Part shown: piece after piece, positions 9,325-18,429 of the stretch
Position numbering within the stretch: the first letter of the stretch is position 1
Layout: each line of letters opens with the position of its first letter
Origin: JANXVR01 sp034667405
Lineage (GTDB): Bacteria; Actinomycetota; UBA4738; HRBIN12
Length of the DNA stretch: 64,000 nt
Assembly (NCBI GenBank): GCA_034667405.1
Contig: JAXDJX010000017.1
Span: forward strand, 1 to 64,000
Direction: 5' to 3'
Made by a program: the position numbers and the translations under genes
Notes under the pieces: model-generated
The model's input: only the letters and a program-made list of their open reading frames with translations
Databases searched by the model: none
What the model was told of the DNA's origin: nothing

Positions 9325-10782
9325 GTGAAACGTTCGCTGCTCACCATCGTTGCGTTCTCGACGCTCCTTGGGGCGCTCGCGCCTCCTGGAGTGGCTCGGG
9401 CCGGTCTCGATCCGAGCAAACCGAACATCATCGTCATCCTCACCGACGACCAGAGCATCAACACCCTCCAGCAGATGACCAACGTCCAGGGGCTCGCCGC
9501 CTCCGGAACGACGTTCACCAACGCATTCGTGTCCAATCCCTTGTGCTGCCCATCTCGCTCGACGATCCTGACGGGGCTCTTCTCGGGCCACACAGGTGTG
9601 TGGACGAACGGTGATGACGCGCCTCCCGCAGATGGTGGTTATGCCGCATTCACCCAGAACGGGAATGAAACGAGAACCCTCGCGTATCACCTGTCGACAG
9701 ACCTGGGGTATCGAACGGGTCTCTACGGGAAGTACCTCAACGAGTACGTGGCCGCACCGGGTGCGCAGGGGGTGCCGTCCATATCGGGCTGGACCGACGT
9801 CCACGCGTTCACCTCGCCCGTTGGCTACTACGACTACGAACTCACCGATGGCATCCTCAACACGGACGGCACGTATCACGCCGTCCGATACGGCAGTGAC
9901 CCGAGCGACTACTCCACCAACGTGGTTGCCGATCTTGCGGTGACCTTCTTGCAGGAACAGACGGACGACCAACCGTTCTTCCTCTACTTCACGCCCTACG
10001 GTCCCCACGGGCCAACGACGCCGGGGCCCGGGGATGAAGGGGTGACCGCGTCGACCAGCTTCTCCACACCGGCGTTCAACGAGGCAGATGTATCCGACAA
10101 ACCGCTCTACATCCAACAGCGGCCACTCCTGAAACGGGCGGCCCTGAAGAAGCAGTACGACCGGCAATACGCGACGCTCGCGTCCATCGATCGGGCGGTG
10201 GGACGGTTCGAGGCCGCGTTGTCCCCCGAAGAACTCGCGAACACGATGTTCATCTTCGCCTCGGACAACGGGTTGTCCTACGGCGATCAACGCTGGACCG
10301 GCAAGCAAGTCCCGTATGAACGGTCGATCCACGTCCCCTTGATCGTGAAGATGCCCGGCCAGGTCGCCTCGGCAACCGTTGACCGGTTGGTGGCCAACGT
10401 CGATCTCGCGCCGACGATCTTCGACCTCGTGGGGATCACGCCCGACGACCCGGTGTACGGGTCGCACCTGGACGGTCGCTCGCTGCTCCCGTTGTTGACT
10501 GGCTCCGGCACGTTCAGCCCCCGTTCCGCGATCCTCTTGGAACATATGTATGACGGCCGGAACACCACGCCCTCCTACTGCGGAGTCCGGATGGCGACGT
10601 GGATGTATGCGGCGTACTCCGACGGATTCGAGGAGCTGTACAACCTGTCGAAGGACCCGTACGAACTGCGCAATCAGGCCTCAAGCAACACCGCCATGGT
10701 GGCCAAGATGCGTGCCCGCACGCAGGCCTTGTGCGACCCGATGCCGCCCGATTTCCCTGCCGGCTTCTGGGGATCTCTGTGA
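9325..10782 (+). CDS. Secreted sulfatase
   Basis: 485 residues from a GTG start, with a 26-residue signal peptide. The mature part opens with PNIIVILTDDQ, whose two Asp (41-42) bind calcium. The formylglycine motif C-C-P-S-R is at 74-78, so C74 would be oxidised by a formylglycine-generating enzyme that is not in this window. TGLYGKYLN and ASDNGLSYG are further family motifs. It resembles exported arylsulfatase/N-acetylglucosamine-6-sulfatase types. Its TGA overlaps the GTG of the next gene by 4 bases, so translation is coupled to a sugar dehydrogenase, which suggests joint action on a sulfated glycan or similar substrate (inference). Confidence 0.9.
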   Translation: MKRSLLTIVAFSTLLGALAPPGVARAGLDPSKPNIIVILTDDQSINTLQQMTNVQGLAASGTTFTNAFVSNPLCCPSRSTILTGLFSGHTGVWTNGDDAPPADGGYAAFTQNGNETRTLAYHLSTDLGYRTGLYGKYLNEYVAAPGAQGVPSISGWTDVHAFTSPVGYYDYELTDGILNTDGTYHAVRYGSDPSDYSTNVVADLAVTFLQEQTDDQPFFLYFTPYGPHGPTTPGPGDEGVTASTSFSTPAFNEADVSDKPLYIQQRPLLKRAALKKQYDRQYATLASIDRAVGRFEAALSPEELANTMFIFASDNGLSYGDQRWTGKQVPYERSIHVPLIVKMPGQVASATVDRLVANVDLAPTIFDLVGITPDDPVYGSHLDGRSLLPLLTGSGTFSPRSAILLEHMYDGRNTTPSYCGVRMATWMYAAYSDGFEELYNLSKDPYELRNQASSNTAMVAKMRARTQALCDPMPPDFPAGFWGSL

Positions 10783-13157
10783 GGCGGGCGCTGCGCGTCA
10801 TCGTTGTGTTCGTGATGGTGTCGGGAACCCTCGCGCTCCCTGGTGTGGCGCACGCCACCGGCGATGTGGGATTCGGGAAGAGCCTCCTGGCAGGGGAGTC
10901 CACGACGGGTCCGACGACCCTGCAGTTCGGGCCGGATGGACGCCTCTACGTTGGCGAGGACGGCGGGACCATCAAGGTCTACTCCATCGAGCGCATCGGA
11001 TACAACCAGTATCAGGTCACTGCCACGGACACCATCACCTCGATCGCCGCCATCGGCAATCACGACGACGACGGCAAGCCCCGCCCCGACATCGTCGGAC
11101 GCCTGCTCACCGGGCTCGTCGTAACGGGAACGGCCGGACGACCCGTGCTCTATGTGAGTTCGAGCGATCCACGTATCGGCGGTTCCCGCGTCGGCCTCGG
11201 AGACACGGGGCTGGATACGAACTCAGGAACGATCTCCCGCGTGCGATGGGACGGCACCGCCTGGCGCACGACGGCGGTGGTGCGCGGCTTGCCGCGTTCG
11301 GAAGAGTTCCACTCGACCAACGGGATGGCCCTGGACCCGGCGACCAACACCCTCTACGTCGGACAGGGCAGCAACACGAACATGGGGGCGCCCGCGGACA
11401 GCTTCGCGAACCTTCCCGAGTACGCCTTGTCCGCAGCGATCCTCTCGATCGATCTTGACGCGATCACGGCGATGGGCCCGGGGCCATACGCGATCCCGAC
11501 GCTCAACGACCCGACACGGTCGGGGCCAAACGACAAGAACGATCCGTTCGGCGGGAACGATGGCCTGAACCAAGCGAGGATCGTTGCCGGCGGTCCTGTG
11601 CAGGTCTATGCCCCCGGCTACCGCAACCCTTACGACCTGGTCTTCACGACGAACGACAAGCTGTACGGCACCGACAACGGTTCGAACGCCGGGTCGGGAG
11701 GCCTGGCCATCGGCGATGGGTCGCCCGATTGCACGAACGCTCCAAACGAAGGGGGCATCTCTGCGGAGGACAGCCTTCACCTGATCGATGAAGGCGACTA
11801 CGGCGGCCACGCGAACCCCACCCGAGGGAACGCCGCCAACACGTTCGGCGGTCATTCGCCTATCCAGACGAGCGACCCGGTGCAGTGCACCTGGATAACG
11901 CCGGGGCCCGCGAGGGGTTCGATCGCGACCTTCCCTGATTCCACCGACGGCATCGCCGAATACACGGCATCGAACTTCAGCGGTGCGCTGGCGGGAGAGC
12001 TCCTGCTCACCTCGTTCAACAACTCCATCTATCGCGTCCGGCTGGATGCGGCAGGGGATGCGGTCACGGAGGTATCGACACTGTTCTCCTCTGTCGATCA
12101 GCGCCCGCTCGACATCAGCGCGCAAGGTGATGCCGACCCGTTCCCGGGAACCATCTGGGTCGCGGATCACACCGCCGGAACCATCGTCGTCTTCGAACCC
12201 AACGACTACGACGGTCCTCCGGGCCCCTGCACGGGTCTGGATGACGCCAACGACGACGACAACGACGGCTTCACCAATGCCGATGAGATCGACAACGGCA
12301 CCGACCCGTGCTCGGCCGCCGATGTTCCCGCCGACGCCGACAACGATCGCATCTCCAACCTGAACGACCCCGACGATGACAACGACGGGCTGCTCGATAC
12401 TTCCGACCCCTTCGCGAACGACGCGTCCAACGGCATCGGGCGCACGCTCCCCGTGCAGATCTCCTGGGACGCCGTCCTCGCGGACCCCGGGGGCATCGAC
12501 GGGACCGGGTTCACTGGCCTCATGACCAACGGCACGAGCGACTATTCGAGCCTCTACGACCCGGCCGAGATGACGGTCGGAAGCGCGACCGGCACGCTCA
12601 CGGTGGACGCCGTCCCAGACGGCACCGCAGATGGATCCGCGAACGACCAGAGCTACGCGTTCCAGTTGGGGCTGGATGCGACGTCCCCGACGCACCCACC
12701 CTTCGCCGTGACGACGCGGATCGTCGCGCCCTTCGGAGGGAGCGCTCCGGTTCCGGGACAATCCATGGGGATCGCCGTCGGTACGGGCGGCCAGGACGAC
12801 TACGTTGCCCTTTCGACCGCGGCCGGTGACGGCTCCGGCGCGATCGAGTTCCGGCGCGAGGTGGGCGGCATCGTCACGAACCGCCGGAGCGCTCCCGTCG
12901 ACATGCCGGGTCCAGACGCCGTGGCGTTGTGGTTACGCGTCGATCCGGTGGCCCATACCGTGCAGCCTCGCTACGCGGTCGCATCTGCGGGTGTGACGGG
13001 GCCAACCAAGAACCTCGGAAAGGCGATCGCCGTCCCGGCCAGCTGGTTCTCGTCGGGAGCACTCGCCATCGGCATCATCTCGACGTCCCACGGGTCCGGC
13101 GTTCCGTTCCCGGCCACATGGGATTACTTCAGAGCCAAGGCCGTCGCTCAGCCCTGA
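10779..13157 (+). CDS. Secreted PQQ-type sugar dehydrogenase-like propeller with calcium-binding repeats
   Basis: About 792 residues from GTG 10779. A signal peptide (about 28 residues, ending HA) is followed by a beta-propeller of the glucose/sorbosone dehydrogenase type, with LQFGPDGRLYVGEDGGTIK, TNGMALDP and APGYRNPYDLVF. After it come thrombospondin type 3-like acidic repeats of the DxDxDG kind (around 485-545), then a beta-rich C-terminal domain. The frame is open further upstream, but those residues would overlap the sulfatase and lack a signal peptide at the start. It is coupled by GTGA to the sulfatase. Confidence 0.85.
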   Translation: MRRALRVIVVFVMVSGTLALPGVAHATGDVGFGKSLLAGESTTGPTTLQFGPDGRLYVGEDGGTIKVYSIERIGYNQYQVTATDTITSIAAIGNHDDDGKPRPDIVGRLLTGLVVTGTAGRPVLYVSSSDPRIGGSRVGLGDTGLDTNSGTISRVRWDGTAWRTTAVVRGLPRSEEFHSTNGMALDPATNTLYVGQGSNTNMGAPADSFANLPEYALSAAILSIDLDAITAMGPGPYAIPTLNDPTRSGPNDKNDPFGGNDGLNQARIVAGGPVQVYAPGYRNPYDLVFTTNDKLYGTDNGSNAGSGGLAIGDGSPDCTNAPNEGGISAEDSLHLIDEGDYGGHANPTRGNAANTFGGHSPIQTSDPVQCTWITPGPARGSIATFPDSTDGIAEYTASNFSGALAGELLLTSFNNSIYRVRLDAAGDAVTEVSTLFSSVDQRPLDISAQGDADPFPGTIWVADHTAGTIVVFEPNDYDGPPGPCTGLDDANDDDNDGFTNADEIDNGTDPCSAADVPADADNDRISNLNDPDDDNDGLLDTSDPFANDASNGIGRTLPVQISWDAVLADPGGIDGTGFTGLMTNGTSDYSSLYDPAEMTVGSATGTLTVDAVPDGTADGSANDQSYAFQLGLDATSPTHPPFAVTTRIVAPFGGSAPVPGQSMGIAVGTGGQDDYVALSTAAGDGSGAIEFRREVGGIVTNRRSAPVDMPGPDAVALWLRVDPVAHTVQPRYAVASAGVTGPTKNLGKAIAVPASWFSSGALAIGIISTSHGSGVPFPATWDYFRAKAVAQP

Positions 13158-13270
13158 TCACCGGGGACCTGGCGTGCGCGCCAAGTCCAGGTGTACTATC
13201 CCGAAACTGTCCGGGGCCGTACTCCGTGATCACGACCGATGCCCCGGGACCGAACGAGGAGGGGTGACAC

Positions 13271-14191
13271 GTGAAGCGACGATCGGCACTCTGCGCCATG
13301 GTCATCGCCACGGCAGCCGCGACGACCGCCGCGGCTCCGGCGGGCGCAGCGTTCCCGGGAAGGAACGGGCGGATCGTCTTCGCCGCCATACGCGATGGCG
13401 GGAGTCGTTCGCAGATCTACAGCGTGCGTTCCGATGGCAGTGGCGTTCGAAAGCTGACGCACGTTCCGAGGGGATCATCGGCGTGGAAGCCTCATGTGTC
13501 AGCAGACGGCAGATCCGTGGTCTACGTCGTGAGCACGCAGGATCAGAACGATCAGCTCTGGCTCATGCGATCGGACGGGACCGATCAACATCAGCTGACG
13601 ACGGGACAGCGATTCAGCCCGTCGGGTGAGGGGACCGCCGGGTTCGCACCGGATGGTCGGATCGTCTACTCGCGTTGCGGCGACTACGTCGAGTTCTTCT
13701 ACACCTGCAAGATCGTGTCGGTGCGCCCGGACGGCTCCGACATGCACATCATCATCGGCGGACGGTGGCACCCGAAGGAGCCGGTCGTCTCCCCGGACGG
13801 ATCCACGATCGCCTACGTGAGCGACCTCGGAGGGCGCGACGCACGGGTGTGGCTCGCGGATGCCGACGGCGCCAACCGTCGAGCGATCACCTCGGGCCTC
13901 AAGTTCATCGAGGGCCTGTCGTGGTCTCCCGATGGCACCCACATCGCATTCGGTGGCGTCACCCGCAATATCGCGGTGTACGCCATCGCCACAGACGGGA
14001 GCTACCTCAAGAAGGTGGTTCCGGGCGCGACGTTCCCGGCGTGGTCGCCGAACGGACGCTGGCTCGTCTACGTCAGTGAACTTCGAGGTCGATTCGAGCG
14101 GGCCCGCCCGGACGGCACGGATATCTCTGTCGTCGTCGATCCGACCGTGAGAACCGTGATCGACATCTCGGACTGGGGGGTCGCACCATGA
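13271..14191 (+). CDS. Exported TolB-like (PD40) beta-propeller protein
   Basis: 306 residues from GTG 13271 with a GAGGAGGGG site. A 25-residue signal peptide is followed by five to six PD40 blades, each with a WSPDG or SPDGS strand and a RPDGSD-type turn. It resembles the propeller half of TolB without the N-terminal TolB domain, so it is probably a secreted scaffold or sensor and not part of a Tol complex. It overlaps the next gene by ATGA. A TACTAT box near 13194 may be its promoter. Confidence 0.8.
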   Translation: MKRRSALCAMVIATAAATTAAAPAGAAFPGRNGRIVFAAIRDGGSRSQIYSVRSDGSGVRKLTHVPRGSSAWKPHVSADGRSVVYVVSTQDQNDQLWLMRSDGTDQHQLTTGQRFSPSGEGTAGFAPDGRIVYSRCGDYVEFFYTCKIVSVRPDGSDMHIIIGGRWHPKEPVVSPDGSTIAYVSDLGGRDARVWLADADGANRRAITSGLKFIEGLSWSPDGTHIAFGGVTRNIAVYAIATDGSYLKKVVPGATFPAWSPNGRWLVYVSELRGRFERARPDGTDISVVVDPTVRTVIDISDWGVAP

Positions 14192-15252
14192 GGCGCGTTG
14201 CATCGATGCTGTTCGTCGGGTTGATGACGGGGCTGGTGCTTGCCGGCACTACGTCTGCTCCCGCGGTCGGAGGCTCGGCGGCGTTCAACGGCCGCATCCT
14301 GTTCACTCGGTGTACCGCGAGAAGCTGTGACATCTACACCGCCAATCCGGATGGAACTGCCATCCGCCGGGTCACCCACGATGGGAATGCGTTCTCCGGT
14401 GACTGGTCTCCCGACGGGCGCCACATCGCCTACGTCGGCGCTGCGAGTGGGGATTTCGCGATATGGATCGTGCGTTCCGATGGTTCCCATGCCAGGCAGC
14501 TGACGCCGAACGATCGACGGTCCGACAACTTCTGGCCACGGTTCGCCCCGAACGGGCGGCGGCTCCTCTTCGTCAACTGCGCAGGGGGCGACTGCGACGG
14601 AGGGATCGGGTCGGTCCGAACGGATGGGAGTCATCTCCACATGGTGACCGAGAACAGTCACTCCTCGTACAACGTCGCGGAACTCTCACCTGACGGGACG
14701 CGATTGGCCTACATGCGCTGGCACGTGGGTGGCGTCAAGATGGCGATCTACGTCGCGAACGCCGACGGCACCGACGAGAGACGCATCACCCAAGCACGCT
14801 TGGAGGGCTATCTTCCTGACTGGTCGCCCTCGGGGGATCGCATCGCGTTCACGAGTTACGTCTTCTTCGACCGACCAGCTCCGTCTATCTACTCTGTTCG
14901 TCCCGACGGAAGCGACGTCGAGGCCCTTACCCACCCACCGTCGCCCCACTCTGACTGGGACGGTTCCTATTCACCCGACGGTTCGAAGATCATCTTCGAT
15001 TCCGACCGCCGGTACTCCGACGGCTGTTGCGGCGACCTCTTCACCATCGATGCGGCCGGGGGGAACCTGCAGAAGATCGACCTGCCGTTCGACGCGTACG
15101 ACCCGAGATGGGGAACCGCACCGCCGATGCCGATAAGTCCGATGTCGATATCTGCCCACGATGCGGGTTCCCGGGTCCCAAGGGTGGGCGGATCTCCTTG
15201 TCACGTCGTGCCGGGTTTGGCCGGCACGCCGATGTGTCCTGAGGCTGGGTAG
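14188..15252 (+). CDS. Exported TolB-like (PD40) beta-propeller protein, second copy
   Basis: 354 residues, with a signal peptide and repeated PD40 blades (DWSPDGRHIAYVG, RFAPNGRRLLF). Two cysteine pairs lie in the N-terminal half (CTARSC, CAGGDC), pointing to an extracytoplasmic, disulfide-bearing protein. The start overlaps the stop of its paralogue by 4 bases, so the pair is translationally coupled and probably arose by tandem duplication. The last 40 residues are poor in structure. Confidence 0.8.
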   Translation: MRRVASMLFVGLMTGLVLAGTTSAPAVGGSAAFNGRILFTRCTARSCDIYTANPDGTAIRRVTHDGNAFSGDWSPDGRHIAYVGAASGDFAIWIVRSDGSHARQLTPNDRRSDNFWPRFAPNGRRLLFVNCAGGDCDGGIGSVRTDGSHLHMVTENSHSSYNVAELSPDGTRLAYMRWHVGGVKMAIYVANADGTDERRITQARLEGYLPDWSPSGDRIAFTSYVFFDRPAPSIYSVRPDGSDVEALTHPPSPHSDWDGSYSPDGSKIIFDSDRRYSDGCCGDLFTIDAAGGNLQKIDLPFDAYDPRWGTAPPMPISPMSISAHDAGSRVPRVGGSPCHVVPGLAGTPMCPEAG

Positions 15253-15313
15253 GGAGCCCTTCGCCAACTACACTCGCGCGAAGCACGACGGCACGGAGAG
15301 AGGCGGACGCGCG

Positions 15314-16849
15314 GTGGTGAGCAAGGGGTCGCAGCCCGGCGTACCCGTCGATGCCCAGACACTGGTCGAGCGACTCCCCGGGATCGTCTACGCGGCCGAG
15401 CTCGGTGAGGCGGGGCTCTGGACCTACGTCAGTCCACAGCTCGAATCGATCCTGGGATATGCGCCCGCAGAGTGGCTGGCCGACCCCACATTGTTCGATC
15501 GGCGCTTGCATCCCGACGATGTCGACCGTTACCGGACGGCAGAGCTGGAGAGTCACGAGCTGGGCGAACCCCTATCGGTCGAATATCGGCTCCACAGCCG
15601 GGACGGCCGCGTGGTGTGGATACGAGATGAGGCGACGGTCGTCCACGAAGGCGATACCGCGGCGTTCAATCTCGGTGTGATGTTGGATATCACCGTTCGC
15701 AAAGAGACGGAGACGGAGCTTTGGGAGACAGAGGCGAAGTACCGGACCCTGGTCGAACAGATCCCCGCCGTGACCTACATCGATGCCGTCCCGTTGGACG
15801 ATCCGAGGGACCTCACCCCCGTCTACATCAGTCCCCAGATTGAAACGCTTCTGGGCTACACACCAGAGGAGTGGGCCGAGGACCACGACCTCTGGGACCG
15901 TGTCGCCCACCCCGACGATGTGGAGTCGGTCAGCGCGCAGGCCGAACAGGCCTTCGTCGCGGGAACGCCGCTCAGCATCGAGTACCGGATGATGACGCGC
16001 GACCATCGGGTGGTTTGGATCCGCGAAGAAGCGTCGCTGGTGCGCGACGACCAAGGAGTCCCGAAGTTCTGGCAGGGGCTCTACATCGACATCACGGGAC
16101 TGAAGCGAGCCGAAGAGGAACTGAACAACGCCCTGCATCGCGAGATGGATGCGTCAGAGCGGCTCCGGGCGCTCGACGAGATGAAGAACACCTTCCTGCA
16201 AGCCGTCTCCCACGATCTGCGTACGCCGCTCGCGGCCATCCTCGGACTCGCGCTCACGCTTGCCCGGGAGGAGGTCGAGCTGGACGACATCGAGGTGCGG
16301 GACCTCGCGACCCGCATCGCTTCGAACGCGCGCAAGCTCGATCGGATGGTCGCCGACCTCCTGGACCTAGACCGGCTGACGCGGGGCATCATCGAGCCCG
16401 AGCTCCGCGACACCGATGTCGGCGCATTGGTTCGCGCTCTGGTGACCGAGTTCGATATGCCGGGGGAGCGGCGGATCCTTCTCGATGCTGAGCGTGTCGT
16501 CGTGCCGGTCGATCCCTCGAAGATAGAACACATCGTCGAGAACCTGCTCGCGAACACCGCGCGACACACACCGGCGGGAAGCCGGGTCTGGATCAAGGTC
16601 CAAGCGAAGTACGAGGGCGCACTCATCATCGTGGAGGACGAAGGGCCGGGCGTTCCGGAGGAGCTCCGCGAAGCCGTCTTCGATCCGTTCCGCCAAGGGC
16701 CGTCGATCTCGAGCCACGCGCCCGGCGTGGGGGTCGGGTTAACCCTCGTCGCTCGATTCGCTGAGTTGCACGGAGGGCGCGCGTGGGTGGAGGCGCGCCC
16801 GGGTGGCGGTGCGTCGTTCCGGGTGTTCCTGCCCGGCGCCGACGCTTGA
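15314..16849 (+). CDS. Soluble PAS-PAS sensor histidine kinase
   Basis: 511 residues from GTG 15314, behind a GGAGAGAGG site. The longer frame from 15161 overlaps the preceding gene and is not believed. Two PAS domains with PAC tails occupy about 18-135 and 142-270. The HisKA helix has the phospho-acceptor H300 (SHDLRTPL). The ATPase domain has the N box around N410, G1 DEGPGVP near 442-448 and G2 GVGVGL. There is no membrane segment, so a cytosolic signal such as redox, light or a small ligand is likely. No response regulator lies next to it (orphan kinase). Confidence 0.9.
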   Translation: MVSKGSQPGVPVDAQTLVERLPGIVYAAELGEAGLWTYVSPQLESILGYAPAEWLADPTLFDRRLHPDDVDRYRTAELESHELGEPLSVEYRLHSRDGRVVWIRDEATVVHEGDTAAFNLGVMLDITVRKETETELWETEAKYRTLVEQIPAVTYIDAVPLDDPRDLTPVYISPQIETLLGYTPEEWAEDHDLWDRVAHPDDVESVSAQAEQAFVAGTPLSIEYRMMTRDHRVVWIREEASLVRDDQGVPKFWQGLYIDITGLKRAEEELNNALHREMDASERLRALDEMKNTFLQAVSHDLRTPLAAILGLALTLAREEVELDDIEVRDLATRIASNARKLDRMVADLLDLDRLTRGIIEPELRDTDVGALVRALVTEFDMPGERRILLDAERVVVPVDPSKIEHIVENLLANTARHTPAGSRVWIKVQAKYEGALIIVEDEGPGVPEELREAVFDPFRQGPSISSHAPGVGVGLTLVARFAELHGGRAWVEARPGGGASFRVFLPGADA

Positions 16850-16932
16850 ATCACTGCGTTGGTGCGCGCGCCCAGGCCGAACCCGGCGTAGGATGCCCAT
16901 CGCAAGCCCAAATGCAGTGAGAGGGGAACGGA

Positions 16933-17871
16933 ATGAGTGGCTCTGGGTTCGATGCGCCGCCTCCACCACCACCAACGCCGCCGATGCCGCCAGGTGGCGG
17001 GGAGGGTCCTGCCGCGGGCGGTATGGGAGGCGATGCCCTGCCACCCCGGGGACTCGGGGACATCTTGTCTGCGGCGTTCACGATCTATAAGGCACACGCA
17101 CTGCAGCTCATCGTCATCGTCGCCATCATCGTTGTGCCGCTGCAGTTCATCAGCTCATTGCTCGGCGACGTGGTGTTCAAGGCGGACACCAAGACGGTAG
17201 ACACCCTGGGGACATCGATCCAGGTGATCGAACCTCGCAGCCTGGGGATCGTCTGGCTGTCCATCCTGGTCGGCGCGATCATCGCGGTGATCATCACGGC
17301 GATGCTGCAGGCAGCCGTCCTTCGTGCCGCCGCTCAGGCAACCATCGGAGACCCGGTCGATGCCACCGAGAGCTACAAGTTCGGCTTCCGGAAGGTCGGT
17401 AGCGTGATCTGGCTCTCCATCCTCGTGGGACTCGTGACCCTGAGCATCATGATCCTGGGCGTTGCCCTCGCATTCGCGGTCAAGGCACTGGGCATCCTGG
17501 TCATCCTTGCGGGCGTCGTGTTCGCCGTGTGGGCCAGCGTGAGTCTGTCCGCCAGCATCCCGGTGCTCGTCGTCGAGGACAAGCGCGGGACCGAAGCTAT
17601 GAAGCGTTCGTGGAACCTGGTGAAGGGCGATTTCTGGCACGTGTTGGGAACGCTCATCGTCGCCGGTCTGATCGTGGGGGTGGTGAGCGGGATCTTCACC
17701 GCCTTGGGTGGAAGCAACTGGATCCTGGGATGGATCTTCGGGTCGATCGGGAGGATCATCACGGCTCCGTTCACCGCCCTGGTCGCCGTTCTCCTGTACT
17801 TGGACCTGCGGGCGCGGAAAGAAGGGTTGACGGCCTCCACCCTCCGAGGGGAGCTGCGCACCGGCGGCTAG
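16933..17871 (+). CDS. Polytopic membrane protein with proline-rich N-terminus
   Basis: 312 residues. The first 45 are Pro/Gly-rich (a run of seven Pro), followed by an amphipathic LGDILSAAFTIYKAH helix and about six membrane segments with a repeated organisation. The pattern resembles the DUF975 / glycerophosphoryl diester phosphodiesterase membrane-domain group of actinobacteria. A GAGAGGGGA site precedes the ATG and a TAGGAT box lies about 45 bases upstream. Its stop overlaps that of the convergent MarR gene by 4 bases. Function unknown. Confidence 0.75.
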   Translation: MSGSGFDAPPPPPPTPPMPPGGGEGPAAGGMGGDALPPRGLGDILSAAFTIYKAHALQLIVIVAIIVVPLQFISSLLGDVVFKADTKTVDTLGTSIQVIEPRSLGIVWLSILVGAIIAVIITAMLQAAVLRAAAQATIGDPVDATESYKFGFRKVGSVIWLSILVGLVTLSIMILGVALAFAVKALGILVILAGVVFAVWASVSLSASIPVLVVEDKRGTEAMKRSWNLVKGDFWHVLGTLIVAGLIVGVVSGIFTALGGSNWILGWIFGSIGRIITAPFTALVAVLLYLDLRARKEGLTASTLRGELRTGG

Positions 17872-18287
17872 GAGCCAACCATCTTCCGAAGGAGCTTGAC
17901 GAAGGTTCGCCGTTCCCTCTCGTCAAGTTCCCGCACCCCGGGAAGCTGATCGAAGAAGTCGTGCTGCAGGGTCGATTGGAGAGCGAGGCCCTTCGCCGTC
18001 AAGACCAGGTTCTTGGCTCGCCTGTCATCGGGATCCATCTCGCGCCGAACCAAACCGCGTTCCTCGAGGGCGTCGGCGATGGTGGTGACGAACGACGGGT
18101 CGCATCGAAGCTCGGCTGCCAGGCCCTTCATCCCCACGCGGCCGTCGATACGTGCCAGGGCCAGGGCGTAGGGGACGGGCAAACCCGTGCCGCCGACGCT
18201 GGTCTGCAACTCGTCGCGCATGAGCGCCAGCAAGTCGGAAAGCGCATCGACGATCTGCCTCGAGGCAGTGACTTCCGTGTCGACCAT
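17868..18287 (-). CDS. MarR-family transcriptional regulator
   Basis: 139 residues from ATG 18287. Helical ends surround a winged helix: VGMKGLAAELRCDPSFVTTI recognition region and the DPDDRRAKNLVLT wing (the family DxRxxxxxLT signature). The frame is open upstream to 18503, but the start at 18287 is chosen because a TATAGT box lies exactly six bases before it and the added residues do not look like protein. It is divergent from the MMPL transporter, with a palindrome between them, so it probably represses that exporter and itself. Confidence 0.85.
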   Translation of the reverse strand: MVDTEVTASRQIVDALSDLLALMRDELQTSVGGTGLPVPYALALARIDGRVGMKGLAAELRCDPSFVTTIADALEERGLVRREMDPDDRRAKNLVLTAKGLALQSTLQHDFFDQLPGVRELDERERRTFVKLLRKMVGS

Positions 18288-18293
18288 GTAGAA

Positions 18294-18299
18294 ACTATA
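18294..18299 (-). promoter_or_regulatory. -10 box of the leaderless marR-like promoter
   Basis: TATAGT on the minus strand, six bases before the ATG at 18287, near-consensus and at leaderless spacing. Confidence 0.55.
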
Positions 18300-18312
18300 C
18301 CTCTCACTCAAA

Positions 18313-18329
18313 GATTGACCTACCCAATC
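18313..18329. promoter_or_regulatory. Candidate MarR operator
   Basis: Inverted repeat GATTG-N7-CAATC, with an overlapping TCAA-AGA-TTGA, just upstream of the TATAGT box and in the gap between the divergent MarR and MMPL genes. Size (17 bp) and position suit a MarR dimer. Binding is inferred. Confidence 0.45.
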
Positions 18330-18429
18330 ATTGCCGGAGTCAAACATTTCCCGTAACCTCGCGGGGCGCACCGTCCGACGAACCCAGGGCATCCGCGCGA
18401 CCAACTCATATCTCGGAGGTACACGTCTG

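Noticed and set aside
9220..10545. A 441-codon minus-strand frame opposite the sulfatase
   Set aside because: The sulfatase frame carries the CxPSR motif and signal peptide; the antisense product has no recognisable pattern.
11223..12761. A 512-codon minus-strand frame inside the sugar dehydrogenase gene
   Set aside because: Antisense shadow of a protein with recognised motifs; low-complexity Arg/Val-rich product.
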